From the NCBI RefSeq assembly GCF_003852315.1, contig NZ_CP027762.1:3019501-3083500 (forward strand): a stretch of 64,000 nucleotides of DNA. The letters are read 5' to 3'. How positions within the stretch are numbered: position 1 is the first letter of the stretch; each line of letters begins with the position of its first letter. The notes beneath the pieces are model-generated. The model ran no database searches and had not been told where the DNA came from. It saw only the letters and a list, made by a program, of their open reading frames with translations. Of the stretch, positions 7,593 to 17,800 are shown in pieces. The stretch is from Pseudomonas sp. LBUM920. Lineage in GTDB: Bacteria > Pseudomonadota > Gammaproteobacteria > Pseudomonadales > Pseudomonadaceae. The translations under genes and the position numbers were made by a program.

Positions 7593-10500
7593 ATGAACAT
7601 TGCAGAACTCGGCGTCAAGATCGACTCGGCCGATGCAATCCAGGCGAAAACCAGCCTGGATGAGATGGCGAAGGCCGGCGGCCGGGCCGAGCAATCCGCC
7701 GTCAGCCTGATGAATGAAATGCAGGCGCTGGAGAAATCACTTTCCACCAGTGCCAAGACTACGCAGGACCTGGCAAAGCAGCGTGATGCGCTCACCAAGC
7801 TGACCAAGACCGGCGCCTATGGCGAGGCCGAGGCGGCGAAGATCTCGGCGCAGCTCGATAAGCAGCAAATCGCCTTGGCCAAGTCAGCGATGGACGAACA
7901 GAAGGCCCTGAACAGCCTGCTGGGTGCGATAGACCCGGCCCGCGCCGCATTGGCAAAGCTGGATACCCAGGTTGAGCAGCTGGGTAAGCACCTGGATGCG
8001 GGTCGTATCAACCAAGAGCAATACAACCAGGCCCTAAAGAAGATCGATGGCAAGTATGCCGAGATCGACAAGACGAGTTCGGCGTTTGCCGGCCTCGGAC
8101 TGAACACCAAGGCCGCCAGGCAGAACGTGGTTCAGCTGGGAAACGCTCTGGCTGAAGGCAACATCCGTGTTGCAGCGCACAACGTTCTGGAGCTGGGGAC
8201 CAATGCCGGCGGTTCGGCGGTTCGGATCGCAGCCATGGCCGCGCCTATTGGGCTTGCTGTAGCAGCGGTCGGCGCGCTGGCTTATGGATTTGTTCAGGGC
8301 AGAGCCGAAACCGATAAATACAACAGGTCGCTGATCCTCACCGGCAACTATGCAGGCGTGAGTGCCGGACAGCTCGGCGATATGGCGCGCCAGGTCAGCG
8401 CTACTGTCGGCTCTACGGGGCAAGCAGCCTCTGTCCTGGCCCTGCTGGCTGACAACGGGAAGATCGCAGGTGCGAGCTTTACCGAGATCACTCAGGCCGC
8501 CGTGTCGATGCAGGAAGCGACCGGCAAGGCCGTGAGCGAGACGGTCGCCGAGTTTTCCAAGCTGGCTGACGATCCGGTCAAGGCGTCTGCCGCGCTAAAC
8601 GAGCAGTACCACTACCTGACTGCCTCGGTTTACTCGCAAATCGTGGCCCTTGAAAAGCAAGGCGACCACGCCGGCGCCGTAAAGCTCGCGACCGATGCCT
8701 ACGCTGATGCGATCAATGAGCGCACTCCGAAGATTCTGGCAAACCTCAGTCTTTGGGAGAAGGCGTACAACGCAGTAGCTCGTGCCGCTGACGGCATAAA
8801 GAACATTGGTCGTCCTGATATTGACGCAGATATTGAGCAGGCTCGCCGCGATCTGACTGATGCCCAGAACGGCAATATCGGACTGTTCCAAAACAAAAAA
8901 GAGATGGTCGAGTTCAGACAAAACCGCCTGAACATGCTTGAGGACGAGAAGGCCGCTCAGGCCGATATCGCTAAGTGGGAGGGCGAACAGGCGAAGGCGC
9001 AGGGCGATGCAGTGTCGTCCATGGGCAAGATCGATGCACTCACAAAGTCTTCATGGACAAACGAGCAAAAGCGCGTCGAGGCGGTAAAGGAGTACAAGAA
9101 ATGGCTGGAGGATATCCGCAAGGTCGACCCGAAAGATTCCCGGCTCAATCAGGCAACGGTCGACAAAAACATCGCCAATATCAACGACAAGTTCAAAGAC
9201 CCGAAGGCCGCCGGTTCCCAAGTCGACTTAACCAGTTTCAACGACGCCAAGAACGAACTGGCGGCGATCACCGACACCTACAAAAATTACCAGAAGGAAC
9301 TGGATGCGGCCCAAAAGGCTGGCTTGCTGTCCGAGGAAGACTATCTGCTGCGGCGCCGGGCGCTGATCGGCAATCAGCTCGACCAAACCAAGGCGGCGTA
9401 TGAGGCCGAGATTGCTGCGTTGGAGGTCGCCAAAGGCAAGAAGACCACGTCGTCCGCGCAGAGCATTCAGCTCGACCAGAAGATCGCTGACGCGCGCGCG
9501 GGAATGGTCAGGGCACAGAAGGACGCTGATAGCCAGCTTGAAGTGCTGGCGACCAACGAGACCGGGCGCCTGGCGAAGCAAGAGCGCGCTATCGGCACCT
9601 ACGTGCAGGCACTGGGGCAGCAACAACGAGCCCTAGAGCTTGCCGGGCAGCGCGCCGTGACTGGCGTAGGCCAGGGTGACCGCCAGAACGCACTCAGCGG
9701 CGAATTGAACAACCAACAGGATCGGTTTGCTCAGCAGTCGCTCGAGCTTGCCAACCAGAAGTCTGACCCGTCTCGAAACATGTCAGAGGAAGAGTTCAAG
9801 CGTAAGTCGCAGGCGCTCGCCGACGCGAATAAGGCTGCCACTGACCAGATTCGGCAAAACTACGCGGATGTGGAAAATGCGCAGGGTGATTGGACCAAGG
9901 GCGCAACAGCGGCGTGGGACAACTACTTGGATTCGGCACGAAACGTCGCCGGGCAGACGAAAAACCTGTTCGGCAACGCCTTCAGCTCCATGGAAGACGC
10001 GGTCGTCAACTTCGCCACGACAGGTAAGTTCTCGTTCGCTGACTTCACGAAGTCGGTTCTCGCTGATATGGCTCGCATTGCAACACGCCAGGCGAGTTCA
10101 GCATTGCTGGGCAGCCTGGTGGGCTCGGCAGCGAGTTACCTCGGTGGTAGCGCGGCCGGCGGCAACGGACTGGCGGCCGGGTCTGCTGGTGCCGCATCTT
10201 CAAACCTTGGGGCCTCGGCTGGCGGCTATTCCGGTTCGTACTTCCCGCAAGCCTTAGGTGGCGCCTGGTCGGGTGGTGTGCAGATGTTCGCCGACGGCGG
10301 CGCTTTCACCAACTCGGTCGTCAGCAAACCCACAGTTTTCGGCATGGCCAACGGCAAAACCGGCGTTATGGGGGAGGCTGGAGCAGAGGCGATCATGCCA
10401 CTGACTCGCACATCCAGCGGCAAGCTTGGTGTTATGGCGATGGGCGGCGGCGGGGCGGGTGCAACGCAGATCAACGTTGAGGTGCATATCGACGGAGACG

Positions 10501-10646
10501 GCAACGCATCATCCTCCGCCGACGCGCCTGGCTACGACCTGTTCGGCAAGGAGCTGGCGGCTTTTGTGGAGCAGAAGTACCAGCAGATGCGCAACAAGGA
10601 CATGGGCCAGGGTGGCGTCATCAACAAAGCAATCAAGGGGCGCTGA
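7593..10646 (+). CDS. Tail tape measure protein, lambda type
   Basis: A 1017-residue protein that sets tail length. The N-terminal 170 residues are coiled-coil-like. A hydrophobic segment (about residues 205-230) follows, then the conserved domain 'GNYAGVSAGQLGDMARQVSATVGSTGQAASVLALLADNGKI' of the TMP_2 family. A long helical stretch comes next. The C-terminal 'FADFTKSVLADMARIATRQ' region is that of lambda-type tape measures, followed by a Gly/Ala/Ser-rich tail. Four bases (ATGA-like) join it to the M-type gene. Confidence 0.9.
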   Translation: MNIAELGVKIDSADAIQAKTSLDEMAKAGGRAEQSAVSLMNEMQALEKSLSTSAKTTQDLAKQRDALTKLTKTGAYGEAEAAKISAQLDKQQIALAKSAMDEQKALNSLLGAIDPARAALAKLDTQVEQLGKHLDAGRINQEQYNQALKKIDGKYAEIDKTSSAFAGLGLNTKAARQNVVQLGNALAEGNIRVAAHNVLELGTNAGGSAVRIAAMAAPIGLAVAAVGALAYGFVQGRAETDKYNRSLILTGNYAGVSAGQLGDMARQVSATVGSTGQAASVLALLADNGKIAGASFTEITQAAVSMQEATGKAVSETVAEFSKLADDPVKASAALNEQYHYLTASVYSQIVALEKQGDHAGAVKLATDAYADAINERTPKILANLSLWEKAYNAVARAADGIKNIGRPDIDADIEQARRDLTDAQNGNIGLFQNKKEMVEFRQNRLNMLEDEKAAQADIAKWEGEQAKAQGDAVSSMGKIDALTKSSWTNEQKRVEAVKEYKKWLEDIRKVDPKDSRLNQATVDKNIANINDKFKDPKAAGSQVDLTSFNDAKNELAAITDTYKNYQKELDAAQKAGLLSEEDYLLRRRALIGNQLDQTKAAYEAEIAALEVAKGKKTTSSAQSIQLDQKIADARAGMVRAQKDADSQLEVLATNETGRLAKQERAIGTYVQALGQQQRALELAGQRAVTGVGQGDRQNALSGELNNQQDRFAQQSLELANQKSDPSRNMSEEEFKRKSQALADANKAATDQIRQNYADVENAQGDWTKGATAAWDNYLDSARNVAGQTKNLFGNAFSSMEDAVVNFATTGKFSFADFTKSVLADMARIATRQASSALLGSLVGSAASYLGGSAAGGNGLAAGSAGAASSNLGASAGGYSGSYFPQALGGAWSGGVQMFADGGAFTNSVVSKPTVFGMANGKTGVMGEAGAEAIMPLTRTSSGKLGVMAMGGGGAGATQINVEVHIDGDGNASSSADAPGYDLFGKELAAFVEQKYQQMRNKDMGQGGVINKAIKGR

Positions 10647-10984
10647 TGGCAATCGAACGATTTACATGGGCAACGGAGAAGGGCGCGGAAGGGGAGATTA
10701 CCCAGCGCGTCCGGACCAAAAAGTTCGGCGATGGCTATGAGCAGTCGGTCGAGGACGGACTGAACAATCAGTCGGAATCCTGGCCGGTGACGTTTACCGG
10801 TATGGCCGCGCGAATCCTGGAGATCAGGAAGTTCCTCGACAAGCACAAAGGGGCAAAGGCGTTTCTCTGGACGCCACCACTCGGCGTGCTTGGGCTCTAC
10901 AAGTGCAACGGCTACAAGCCTGTTCACCGTGGCGGCCAGGTCTACGCCATCACCGCCACCTTCCAGCAAACCTTTCACCCCTGA
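10646..10984 (+). CDS. Minor tail protein, lambda M-like
   Basis: A 112-residue protein directly after the tape measure gene. The 'RVRTKKFGDGYEQ' start and the 'FLDKHKGAKAFLWTPP' and 'ITATFQQTF' strands are typical of the Phage_min_tail (lambda gpM) family. M proteins form part of the tail tip complex and contact the last tube ring. Confidence 0.85.
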   Translation: MAIERFTWATEKGAEGEITQRVRTKKFGDGYEQSVEDGLNNQSESWPVTFTGMAARILEIRKFLDKHKGAKAFLWTPPLGVLGLYKCNGYKPVHRGGQVYAITATFQQTFHP

Positions 10985-10995
10985 GATAACGGCCC

Positions 10996-11748
10996 ATGGC
11001 ACTGATCACGGACATCCAGAAACTGGAGCCCGGCGGCGAAATTCGCCTATTCGAAATTGACGGGACCGAGTACGGCGCCGATTACCTGCGCTTCCACGGG
11101 CATGCCATCCCGCACACACCGGACGAACTATTGGCATACGAGGGATCGGAAGCTGATCTGCCGGCAAAGTCGATTTGGTGGCAGGGTGCCGAGTACGCGG
11201 CCTGGCCGGTGCAGATAGAAGGCATTGGCTCAAGTAGCGACGGCACGGCCACCCGGCCGACATTCGCCGCTGGCAACGTCAACGGTCGCGTGACGGCGCT
11301 GTGCCTGGCCTTCGAGGACATGCTGAAATTCAAGTTGACGGTCCGCGAGACCCTGGCCAAGTACCTGGACGCAGCCAACTTCCCCGAAGGCAACCCTACT
11401 GCTGACCCGACACAGGAAGCGCTGGAGATCTGGTACATCGACCAGAAAACCAGCGAGGACGGAGAGGCTGTAGTCTGGGAGCTTTCGTCCCCGAGCGAGA
11501 TCGATAACCACGGACTGCCCGGCAGACAAATGACGACGTTCTGCCACTGGGCCATGACCAATGGTTACCGTGGGCCTGACTGCGGCTACACCGGCGCGGC
11601 CATGTTCGACGACGAGGATAACCCCACGGATGATCCGGCCAAGGATCAGTGCAAGGGCTGCCTGTCGTCCTGCAAGTTGCGATTCGGCGAGAACAATGAA
11701 CTGTCATTCGGCGGATTCCCCGCTGTATCCCTCATTGCCCGGAGCTGA
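10996..11748 (+). CDS. Minor tail protein, lambda L-like
   Basis: A 250-residue protein of the Phage_tail_L family, which builds the hub of the tail tip. The C-terminal part keeps a cysteine cluster (C183, C196, C219, C222, C226). Lambda gpL is known to bind an iron-sulfur cluster with such cysteines. The 'FGGFPA' end is also characteristic. It is preceded by M and followed by K, as in lambda. Confidence 0.88.
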   Translation: MALITDIQKLEPGGEIRLFEIDGTEYGADYLRFHGHAIPHTPDELLAYEGSEADLPAKSIWWQGAEYAAWPVQIEGIGSSSDGTATRPTFAAGNVNGRVTALCLAFEDMLKFKLTVRETLAKYLDAANFPEGNPTADPTQEALEIWYIDQKTSEDGEAVVWELSSPSEIDNHGLPGRQMTTFCHWAMTNGYRGPDCGYTGAAMFDDEDNPTDDPAKDQCKGCLSSCKLRFGENNELSFGGFPAVSLIARS

Positions 11749-11750
11749 CC

Positions 11751-12524
11751 ATGCGCAAGCACATCATCGCGGCCATTCAGGCGCACGCAGCGGCGCAATA
11801 CCCGAAAGAGTGCTGCGGCCTATTGCTGGCCGTCGGCCGGGCGCAAAAGTACTTCCCGTGCCGGAACATCGCCACGGAGCCGAACGAAGAGTTTCGGCTG
11901 GATCCCGAGGACTACGCCGCGGCGGAAGACAAGGGCGAGGTTATCGGCATTGTCCACTCGCACCCGGACGCCACCAGCCGGCCTTCACCGCACGATCTGG
12001 CCATGTGCGAGGCCACCGCCTTGCCCTGGCACATTTTGTCCTGGCCCGAGGGCGACATGCGCACGACTACGCCAACGGGCAGCACGCCACTGCTCAAGCG
12101 CCCGTTCGTACACGGTGCATGGGACTGCTGGCAAGTCTGCGCAGATTGGTATAAGCGCGAATGGGGGATTGAGTTCGAGGCCTTCCAGCGCACTGATGGT
12201 TGGTGGGAGAGTGCGAACAACTCCAGCCTGTACGAGCAGCATTACGAGGCGGCCGGCTTTGTTCTCGTTGACCGGCCGCAGCGCGGGGATCTGATTGTCA
12301 TGCATGTCGGCCGGACGTTTCACCCGAACCACGCCGGGATTTACCTGGGGACTGATCCGGTGCTGCCCGGTGAGGAGTCAGGCACCTATGGTCCCGGGCC
12401 TTTTCTCCTGCATCACCTTTATGGCCGGCCGTCCGAAATGATTGTTTTTGGTGGCCCATGGCATAACAGAACACGCCTGATCCTCAGGCACAGGTTAGCT
12501 CGAGGCCAGCAAGAGCTCCATTAG
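11751..12524 (+). CDS. Tail assembly protein K-like: JAMM peptidase plus NlpC/P60 domain
   Basis: A 257-residue two-domain protein as in lambda gpK. The N-terminal Mov34/JAMM domain shows E20 (in ECCG), the HSHP motif at 69-72, and S79 and D82, the metal site of this family. The C-terminal NlpC/P60 domain shows the catalytic Cys126 in 'WDCWQ' and His194 in 'NHAGIYL'. It acts in tail tip maturation and probably in peptidoglycan cleavage at infection. The last dozen residues ('LARGQQELH') do not look like the family end. The next gene is a non-phage insert, so the 3' end may have been rewritten. Confidence 0.88.
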   Translation: MRKHIIAAIQAHAAAQYPKECCGLLLAVGRAQKYFPCRNIATEPNEEFRLDPEDYAAAEDKGEVIGIVHSHPDATSRPSPHDLAMCEATALPWHILSWPEGDMRTTTPTGSTPLLKRPFVHGAWDCWQVCADWYKREWGIEFEAFQRTDGWWESANNSSLYEQHYEAAGFVLVDRPQRGDLIVMHVGRTFHPNHAGIYLGTDPVLPGEESGTYGPGPFLLHHLYGRPSEMIVFGGPWHNRTRLILRHRLARGQQELH

Positions 12525-12672
12525 CAACTGTGAGATCGACGTCTGCAGCTTCTGAGTGCATGAGATCATGATCAACTACGCTTTGAATAAAGAAACCGCC
12601 TTTCCTTCGGATGTCCTCAACTTGTGCCCTGACATGCCGATAAGATTGGTATGACTCAAGAGGCAATCTTAT

Positions 12673-13986
12673 ATGTTCAATACTACTCTTAAGAAACAGC
12701 TTCAATCTCAGGCTGAGGAGCTGATGCAGCTGCGGCAGCTGCGCGACGGGTTGGACCGTGAAATGCTAACGCTGAGTATCGATCCGACGTTTAAAATTAC
12801 GGCATGCAACCAAAATTTCGGAAATGCGCTGGGATACGCCCCTGATCGGCTTTTAGGCCGTGCTATGGCCGAGATTGTTCCTCAGTACGTCTCAAAGTTG
12901 GCGTGTTTTCATGACTTTAGAGCTGCAGTTGCTGCTGGCAGGTCTATCACCGACGATTACAGGTACCTGCACGCTGATGGTTCATTGGTATGGATTCATG
13001 CACATTGGCAGCCGATCATGAATGTAGGCGGAGACTTGAGTCATGTCACTTGCTATGCGACGGACATTACGCAACGAGTTGAAAAAGCTTCGGAAAATGC
13101 GTCCTTCATTGAGGCTTTATTGCGCTCAACGGCGGTGATCGAGTTCGATCTCTCTGGACATGTACTGACGGCAAATGATCAATTTTTACAAGCTATGGGT
13201 TACAGCATAGCGCAAGCAAAAGGGAGCCATCACCGCGTTTTCTGTAAACCCGAGCAAGTTTCATCCCAAGAATACAAGGATTTCTGGGCGGTGTTGAATA
13301 AAGGTGAGTTTGTAGCCGGCCGATTCGAGCGCTTAGACAGCCGCGGCCAAACGGTGTGGCTGGAAGCAACCTACAACCCGGTTTACGACACCGAAGGTAA
13401 ACTTTGTAAGGTGGTAAAGTTTGCGACTGTGGTGACGGATCAGGTGGCCCGTGAGCAGGAAGTCAGCGGGGCAGCCCAGACAGCATTTGAGATATCTCAG
13501 CAAACTGATGTCAGCGCACAGCGAGGAGCTGTCGTGGTAAACGACACTATGCACACAATGCGTAAAATCGCCGTTGACATGCAGGCAGCCTCTGGGGGAG
13601 TAGAAGCGCTGGGCAAGCAGTCATTGTTAATCAGCTCGATTATTCAGACGATTAGCAGCATCGCTCAGCAAACCAATCTTCTGGCTTTAAACGCTGCGAT
13701 TGAAGCTGCTCGTGCAGGTGAGCAGGGTCGAGGCTTTGCGGTTGTGGCTGACGAGGTTCGACAATTGGCTGGGCGGACCAGCACGGCGACAGAAGAAATC
13801 GCATCGGTAGTTTTACAGAATCAGAAGCTCGTAGATGAGACCGTCACTGAAATGGCAAATAGCAAATCACAAGCCGAACAGGGCCTTGAGCTCGCCACCC
13901 AGGCGGGTCAGGTCATTGTCGAAATTCAGGATGGCGCAAAGCGAGTGGTCGACGCGGTGGGCAGGTTTGCGACCCAGGTTGCTTAG
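12673..13986 (+). CDS. Soluble PAS-PAS methyl-accepting chemotaxis protein, BdlA-like, inside the tail operon
   Basis: A 437-residue protein without membrane segments. Order: short N-terminal helix (1-25), PAS domain (about 30-135), second PAS (about 145-260), linker, and the conserved chemoreceptor signalling tip 'IAQQTNLLALNAAIEAARAG' (about residues 333-352) within a methyl-accepting helical hairpin. This is the architecture of BdlA of P. aeruginosa (two PAS plus signalling domain, no transmembrane helix), which controls biofilm dispersal. The gene interrupts K and I of the tail operon, is lower in GC than the phage genes, and is followed by a hairpin with T-tract. A close architectural paralog lies at 29478-30746. 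BdlA-like is a call by architecture; orthology is not shown. Confidence 0.88.
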   Translation: MFNTTLKKQLQSQAEELMQLRQLRDGLDREMLTLSIDPTFKITACNQNFGNALGYAPDRLLGRAMAEIVPQYVSKLACFHDFRAAVAAGRSITDDYRYLHADGSLVWIHAHWQPIMNVGGDLSHVTCYATDITQRVEKASENASFIEALLRSTAVIEFDLSGHVLTANDQFLQAMGYSIAQAKGSHHRVFCKPEQVSSQEYKDFWAVLNKGEFVAGRFERLDSRGQTVWLEATYNPVYDTEGKLCKVVKFATVVTDQVAREQEVSGAAQTAFEISQQTDVSAQRGAVVVNDTMHTMRKIAVDMQAASGGVEALGKQSLLISSIIQTISSIAQQTNLLALNAAIEAARAGEQGRGFAVVADEVRQLAGRTSTATEEIASVVLQNQKLVDETVTEMANSKSQAEQGLELATQAGQVIVEIQDGAKRVVDAVGRFATQVA

Positions 13987-14155
13987 CGAACGAGCAGTAC
14001 GGTTAGGCTGCCATTTGGGTGTCTCGGAGAGCAGCTTTAAAACGGCCAAAAATCGCGGCTTCTGAGACAAAGCGACATTTGTTTGTTAGTGATTGGATCT
14101 CCAATATGAGACTGACGGTATTTAAACTAGCACCTACTGAGTACATCAAATTCAA

Positions 14156-14177
14156 GGCTCGCTTCGGCGGGCCTTTT
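14156..14177 (+). terminator. Hairpin with UUCG loop and T-tract after the BdlA-like gene
   Basis: GGCTCGC and GCGGGCC pair around a TTCG tetraloop and are followed by four T. A CCTGGAGAAAAGC leader and the ATG of the I-type gene come next. Confidence 0.65.
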
Positions 14178-14197
14178 CATCACCTGGAGAAAAGCAT

Positions 14198-14809
14198 ATG
14201 GCGGCACTTTCCGTGAATTATCAGCCTATGACCACAATCCTGCTCTACGGACAGCTTCGTCAATTTGGTAAGTCCTTTCGGATGGCCGTAAGGACGCCGG
14301 CAGAAGCAGTTAAGGCTCTGTGCGTGCAGATTCCAGGGTTCGAGCGATTCCTTTCCAGCGCCAAGTCCCATGGGGTTGAGTTCGCCGTATTTCGCGGCAA
14401 GACAAACCTAGCGGAGAAGGAGCTTGAATTCTCGGGCGAGGGTGATATTCGCATTGCCCCGGTGATAACCGGCAGTAAGCGCGGCGGCGCACTGCAAACC
14501 ATTGTCGGGGCAGTGCTGATCGTTGTCGGCCTCGTCATCACCGGCGGCACATTCGGCGCGGGGGCACCATTCGGTTCCGCGCTGATCATGATGGGCGGCT
14601 CGATGGTGCTGGGCGGCGTAATCCAAATGCTCAGTCCCCAGGCCGGCGGCCTCAAGACCAGCGCCGCGCCCGAGAACACTCCCGGCTACGCCTTCGGCAG
14701 CGCCAAGAACACCACGGCATCCGGTAACCCAGTACCACTCTGCATCGGCGAGCGCCGCTGGGGTGGGGCAATCATTAGTGCCGCCATCTACGCCGAAGAC
14801 CAGATGTAA
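14198..14809 (+). CDS. Tail assembly protein I-like
   Basis: A 203-residue protein of the lambda tail assembly I family: an N-terminal beta-grasp-like 'TILLYGQLRQFGKSFRM' part, then a hydrophobic glycine-rich segment (about residues 95-150, 'GAVLIVVGLVITGG'). A C-terminal 'GNPVPLCIGERR' segment follows. It is needed for tail tip assembly. It normally follows K directly; here 1.67 kb with the chemoreceptor lies between. Strong GGAG stands six bases from the ATG. Confidence 0.85.
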   Translation: MAALSVNYQPMTTILLYGQLRQFGKSFRMAVRTPAEAVKALCVQIPGFERFLSSAKSHGVEFAVFRGKTNLAEKELEFSGEGDIRIAPVITGSKRGGALQTIVGAVLIVVGLVITGGTFGAGAPFGSALIMMGGSMVLGGVIQMLSPQAGGLKTSAAPENTPGYAFGSAKNTTASGNPVPLCIGERRWGGAIISAAIYAEDQM

Positions 14810-14830
14810 CGACGACCCCCAACACAGCAG

Positions 14831-14850
14831 CCGGCCGCGAGCCGGTTTTT
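14831..14850 (+). terminator. Intra-operon hairpin with T-tract before J
   Basis: A CCGGC/GCCGG stem with a five-base loop and a T-tract, then the shared CCTGGAGAAAAGC leader and the ATG of the J-type gene. Confidence 0.6.
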
Positions 14851-14868
14851 TATTGCCTGGAGAAAAGC

Positions 14869-17800
14869 ATGGGCGCAGCACGCAAATTTGATATCCACGG
14901 CGCCAAGGGCGGCGAAGAGAAAGCAAAAACGCCAACGGAAGCCCCGGACAGCCTGCGTTCTGTCGCCCTCGCCAAGATGCTGATCGCCGTGGGCGAGGGT
15001 GAGTTCGAAGGTACGCCAACCGCCAAGGATATCTATCTCGATAACACCCCACTGCAAGACCCTCAGGGGAACATGAACTTCCCGAACGTCAAGTGGGAAT
15101 GGCGTACTGGCGCGGTCGACCAGACCTATATCCAGGGCATTCCGTCCGTTGAGAACGAGACCACCATCAGCACGGAGCTGCGTAGCGGCACGCCGTGGGT
15201 TAGGGCGATCAGCAATACTCAGCTTTCCGCTGTGCGCGTTCGATTTGCATGGCCAGCACTGCAATCCGTCGATGCGGACAACAACATCAACGGCTACCGA
15301 ATTGAGTACAAGGTCGAGTTGGCCACCGATGGCGGCGCTTACAAGCAGGTGCTGAGTGAGGCTGTCGACGGTAAGACCACCACCACCTATGAGCGTACTC
15401 GTCGCGTTGATTTGCCCAAGGCAGCTACCGGTTGGCTGATGCGCATCACCCGTCTGACTATCAACCAGAACAACAACAAAATCTCGGACACGATGCAGAT
15501 CGCCGGCTTCACTGAGGTGATCGACGCGAAAATTCGCTACCCGAATACCGCGCTTCTCTACATCGAGTTCTCGGCAGAGCAGTTCCGCAGCATCCCGGCG
15601 GTGACCGTGGGCTGCAAGGCTCGAAAATGGTCAGTACCGAGCAACTATGACCCGGCATCGCGCACATACGGCGGCGTGTGGGACGGTACCTTCAAGGAGG
15701 CCTACACCAACAATCCGACTTGGGCGACATTCGGCATCACCACGAACGACCGCTTCGGCTTGGGTCGCCGCATCAAGCCTTGGATGGTCGACAAGTGGGA
15801 GCTTTACCGGATCTCGCAGTACTGCGATCAGTTGGTGCCGGACGGGAAGGGTGGCCAAGAGCCGCGCTTTATCTGCAACTTGAACCTGCAGAGCAAGGCT
15901 GATGCCTGGTCTCTGCTGCGCGATATCTCGGCGATCTACCGAGGGATGACCTACTGGGCTCAGGGCCAGGTATTCACCCTGTCGGATATGCCGCGAGCCA
16001 CGGACTTCGACTTCGCTTACACCCGCGCAAACGTGCTCGATGGCAAGTTCACCTACTCCAGCGCGTCGGAGCGCACCCGCTATACCCGGGCGCTGGTCAG
16101 CTACGACAACCCGCTGAACAACTACGACACAGACGTCACTGCAGTGACCGACCAGAAGCTGCAGCGGCGCTACGGCGACAACCCGCTGGAGATCAGTGCG
16201 ATTGGCTGCACCCGTGAATCGGAGGCTCAGCGCCGTGGCAAGTGGGCGCTGCTCACAAACTCCAAGGATCGGGCGGTTACCTTCAAGGTCGGCCTCGACG
16301 GGCGCATTCCGTTGCCTGGCTACGTGATCCCGATCGCGGACGAACTGCTGGCCGGTCGGCCAGTGGGCGGGCGTATCTCGGCGGTGAACGGCAAGGCCAT
16401 AACGCTGGACCGTGACACCCAGGCCAAGCCCGGCGACCGCCTTATCCTCAACCTGCCCGACGGCAAGTGCGAGGGGCGCACCGTGCAACTGGTCAGTGGC
16501 CGGCAGGTCACGGTTACTGTGGCTTATTCCGTGACGCCCGAAGCTGAACTGGTGTGGGCGCTGGATGCCGATGACTTGGCGATCCCGCTGTATCGGGTCG
16601 TGAGCGTGGCCCGGCCAGAGCCTGGCGTGTTCGAGATCTCGGCCGTGCAGTACGACCCGAGCAAGTTTGCGCACATCGACACCGGCGCGCGCCTGGAAGA
16701 GCGTCCTATCAGCGTTATCCCAATCACGGTGGTTCCAGCACCGGCCAGCGTCTCGCTGACGTCGAGCTACGCAGTGAATCAAGGCATTGCCATCAGCACC
16801 ATGAACATCTCGTGGCCAGCCGTCACCGGCGCCGTCGCGTACGACGTGGAGTGGCGCAAGGACAGCGGCAACTGGATCAGGGTGCAGCGTACTGGTTCGA
16901 CTAGCGTCGACGTCACCGGCATTTACTCGGGCGCCTACCTGGCCCGCGTGCGCTCGGTGAGCGCCTTTGAAATATCCTCAGTCTGGAAGAGTTCGAACCT
17001 CACCAACCTGCAAGGCAAAACCGGCCTGCCGCCGGCGGTGTCGTTCCTGCGCACCACCAGCGAACTATTTGGCATCAGCATCAAGTGGGGCTTCCCACCC
17101 GGTGCAGAAGACACCCAGCGCACCGAGCTGTGGTATGGCCCGGCGAACAACCTGGCGGCGGCTACCAAGCTGGCCGACCTGGCGTATCCGCAGGCTGACT
17201 ACCGCATGCAGCAGCTGCTGGCAGGCGCAACGCTGTTCTTCTGGGCGCGCCTGGTGGACCGCACCGGAAATATCGGTCCGTTCTACCCGGTGGTGAATGG
17301 TGTGATGGGCCAGGCCAGTTCGGACGCTGGGCCGATCCTTGAACAGATCAAGGGCCAGATCAACGAAACGTCGCTTGGGAAGACGCTCAACGACCGTATC
17401 AACCTTGTCGACGGCAATGGCACGGGTTCGGTGAACAGCCGCATTAACACGGCCAAGAAGGAGCTGGAAGGCCTGATTGACCAGATCGTCGACGCCCTTG
17501 AGTACGTTCCCAGCAAGGCCTACGCCTTGAACGACATTGTGCGAATGGGGCAGCACCTGTATCAGGCAAACGGCCCGGTACCGGCAAACAACCCGCCGCC
17601 GAACGCAACCTACTGGACCGATATCGGCACGGTAACGCAGACGGTAAACGCCCTGGTGACGCAGGTTCAGCAGAACTCGGCGACGATTAATCAGCACGGC
17701 CAGGACATCAGCGCCCAGGCGTCGCAGTTGAATGCGGTGAGGACGACAGTCAACGATCCAGTCACCGGCGTGGTTGCCACGGCGTCGGGCCTGAGCACGT

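Noticed and set aside
14019..14216. Small plus-strand frame (65 aa) between the BdlA-like gene and I
   Set aside because: It spans the hairpin and the leader of the I gene; no start signal.
15631..16782. Minus-strand frame of 383 aa inside J
   Set aside because: Antisense shadow of the J gene; protein composition (many H, R, V, Q) is typical of reverse frames.
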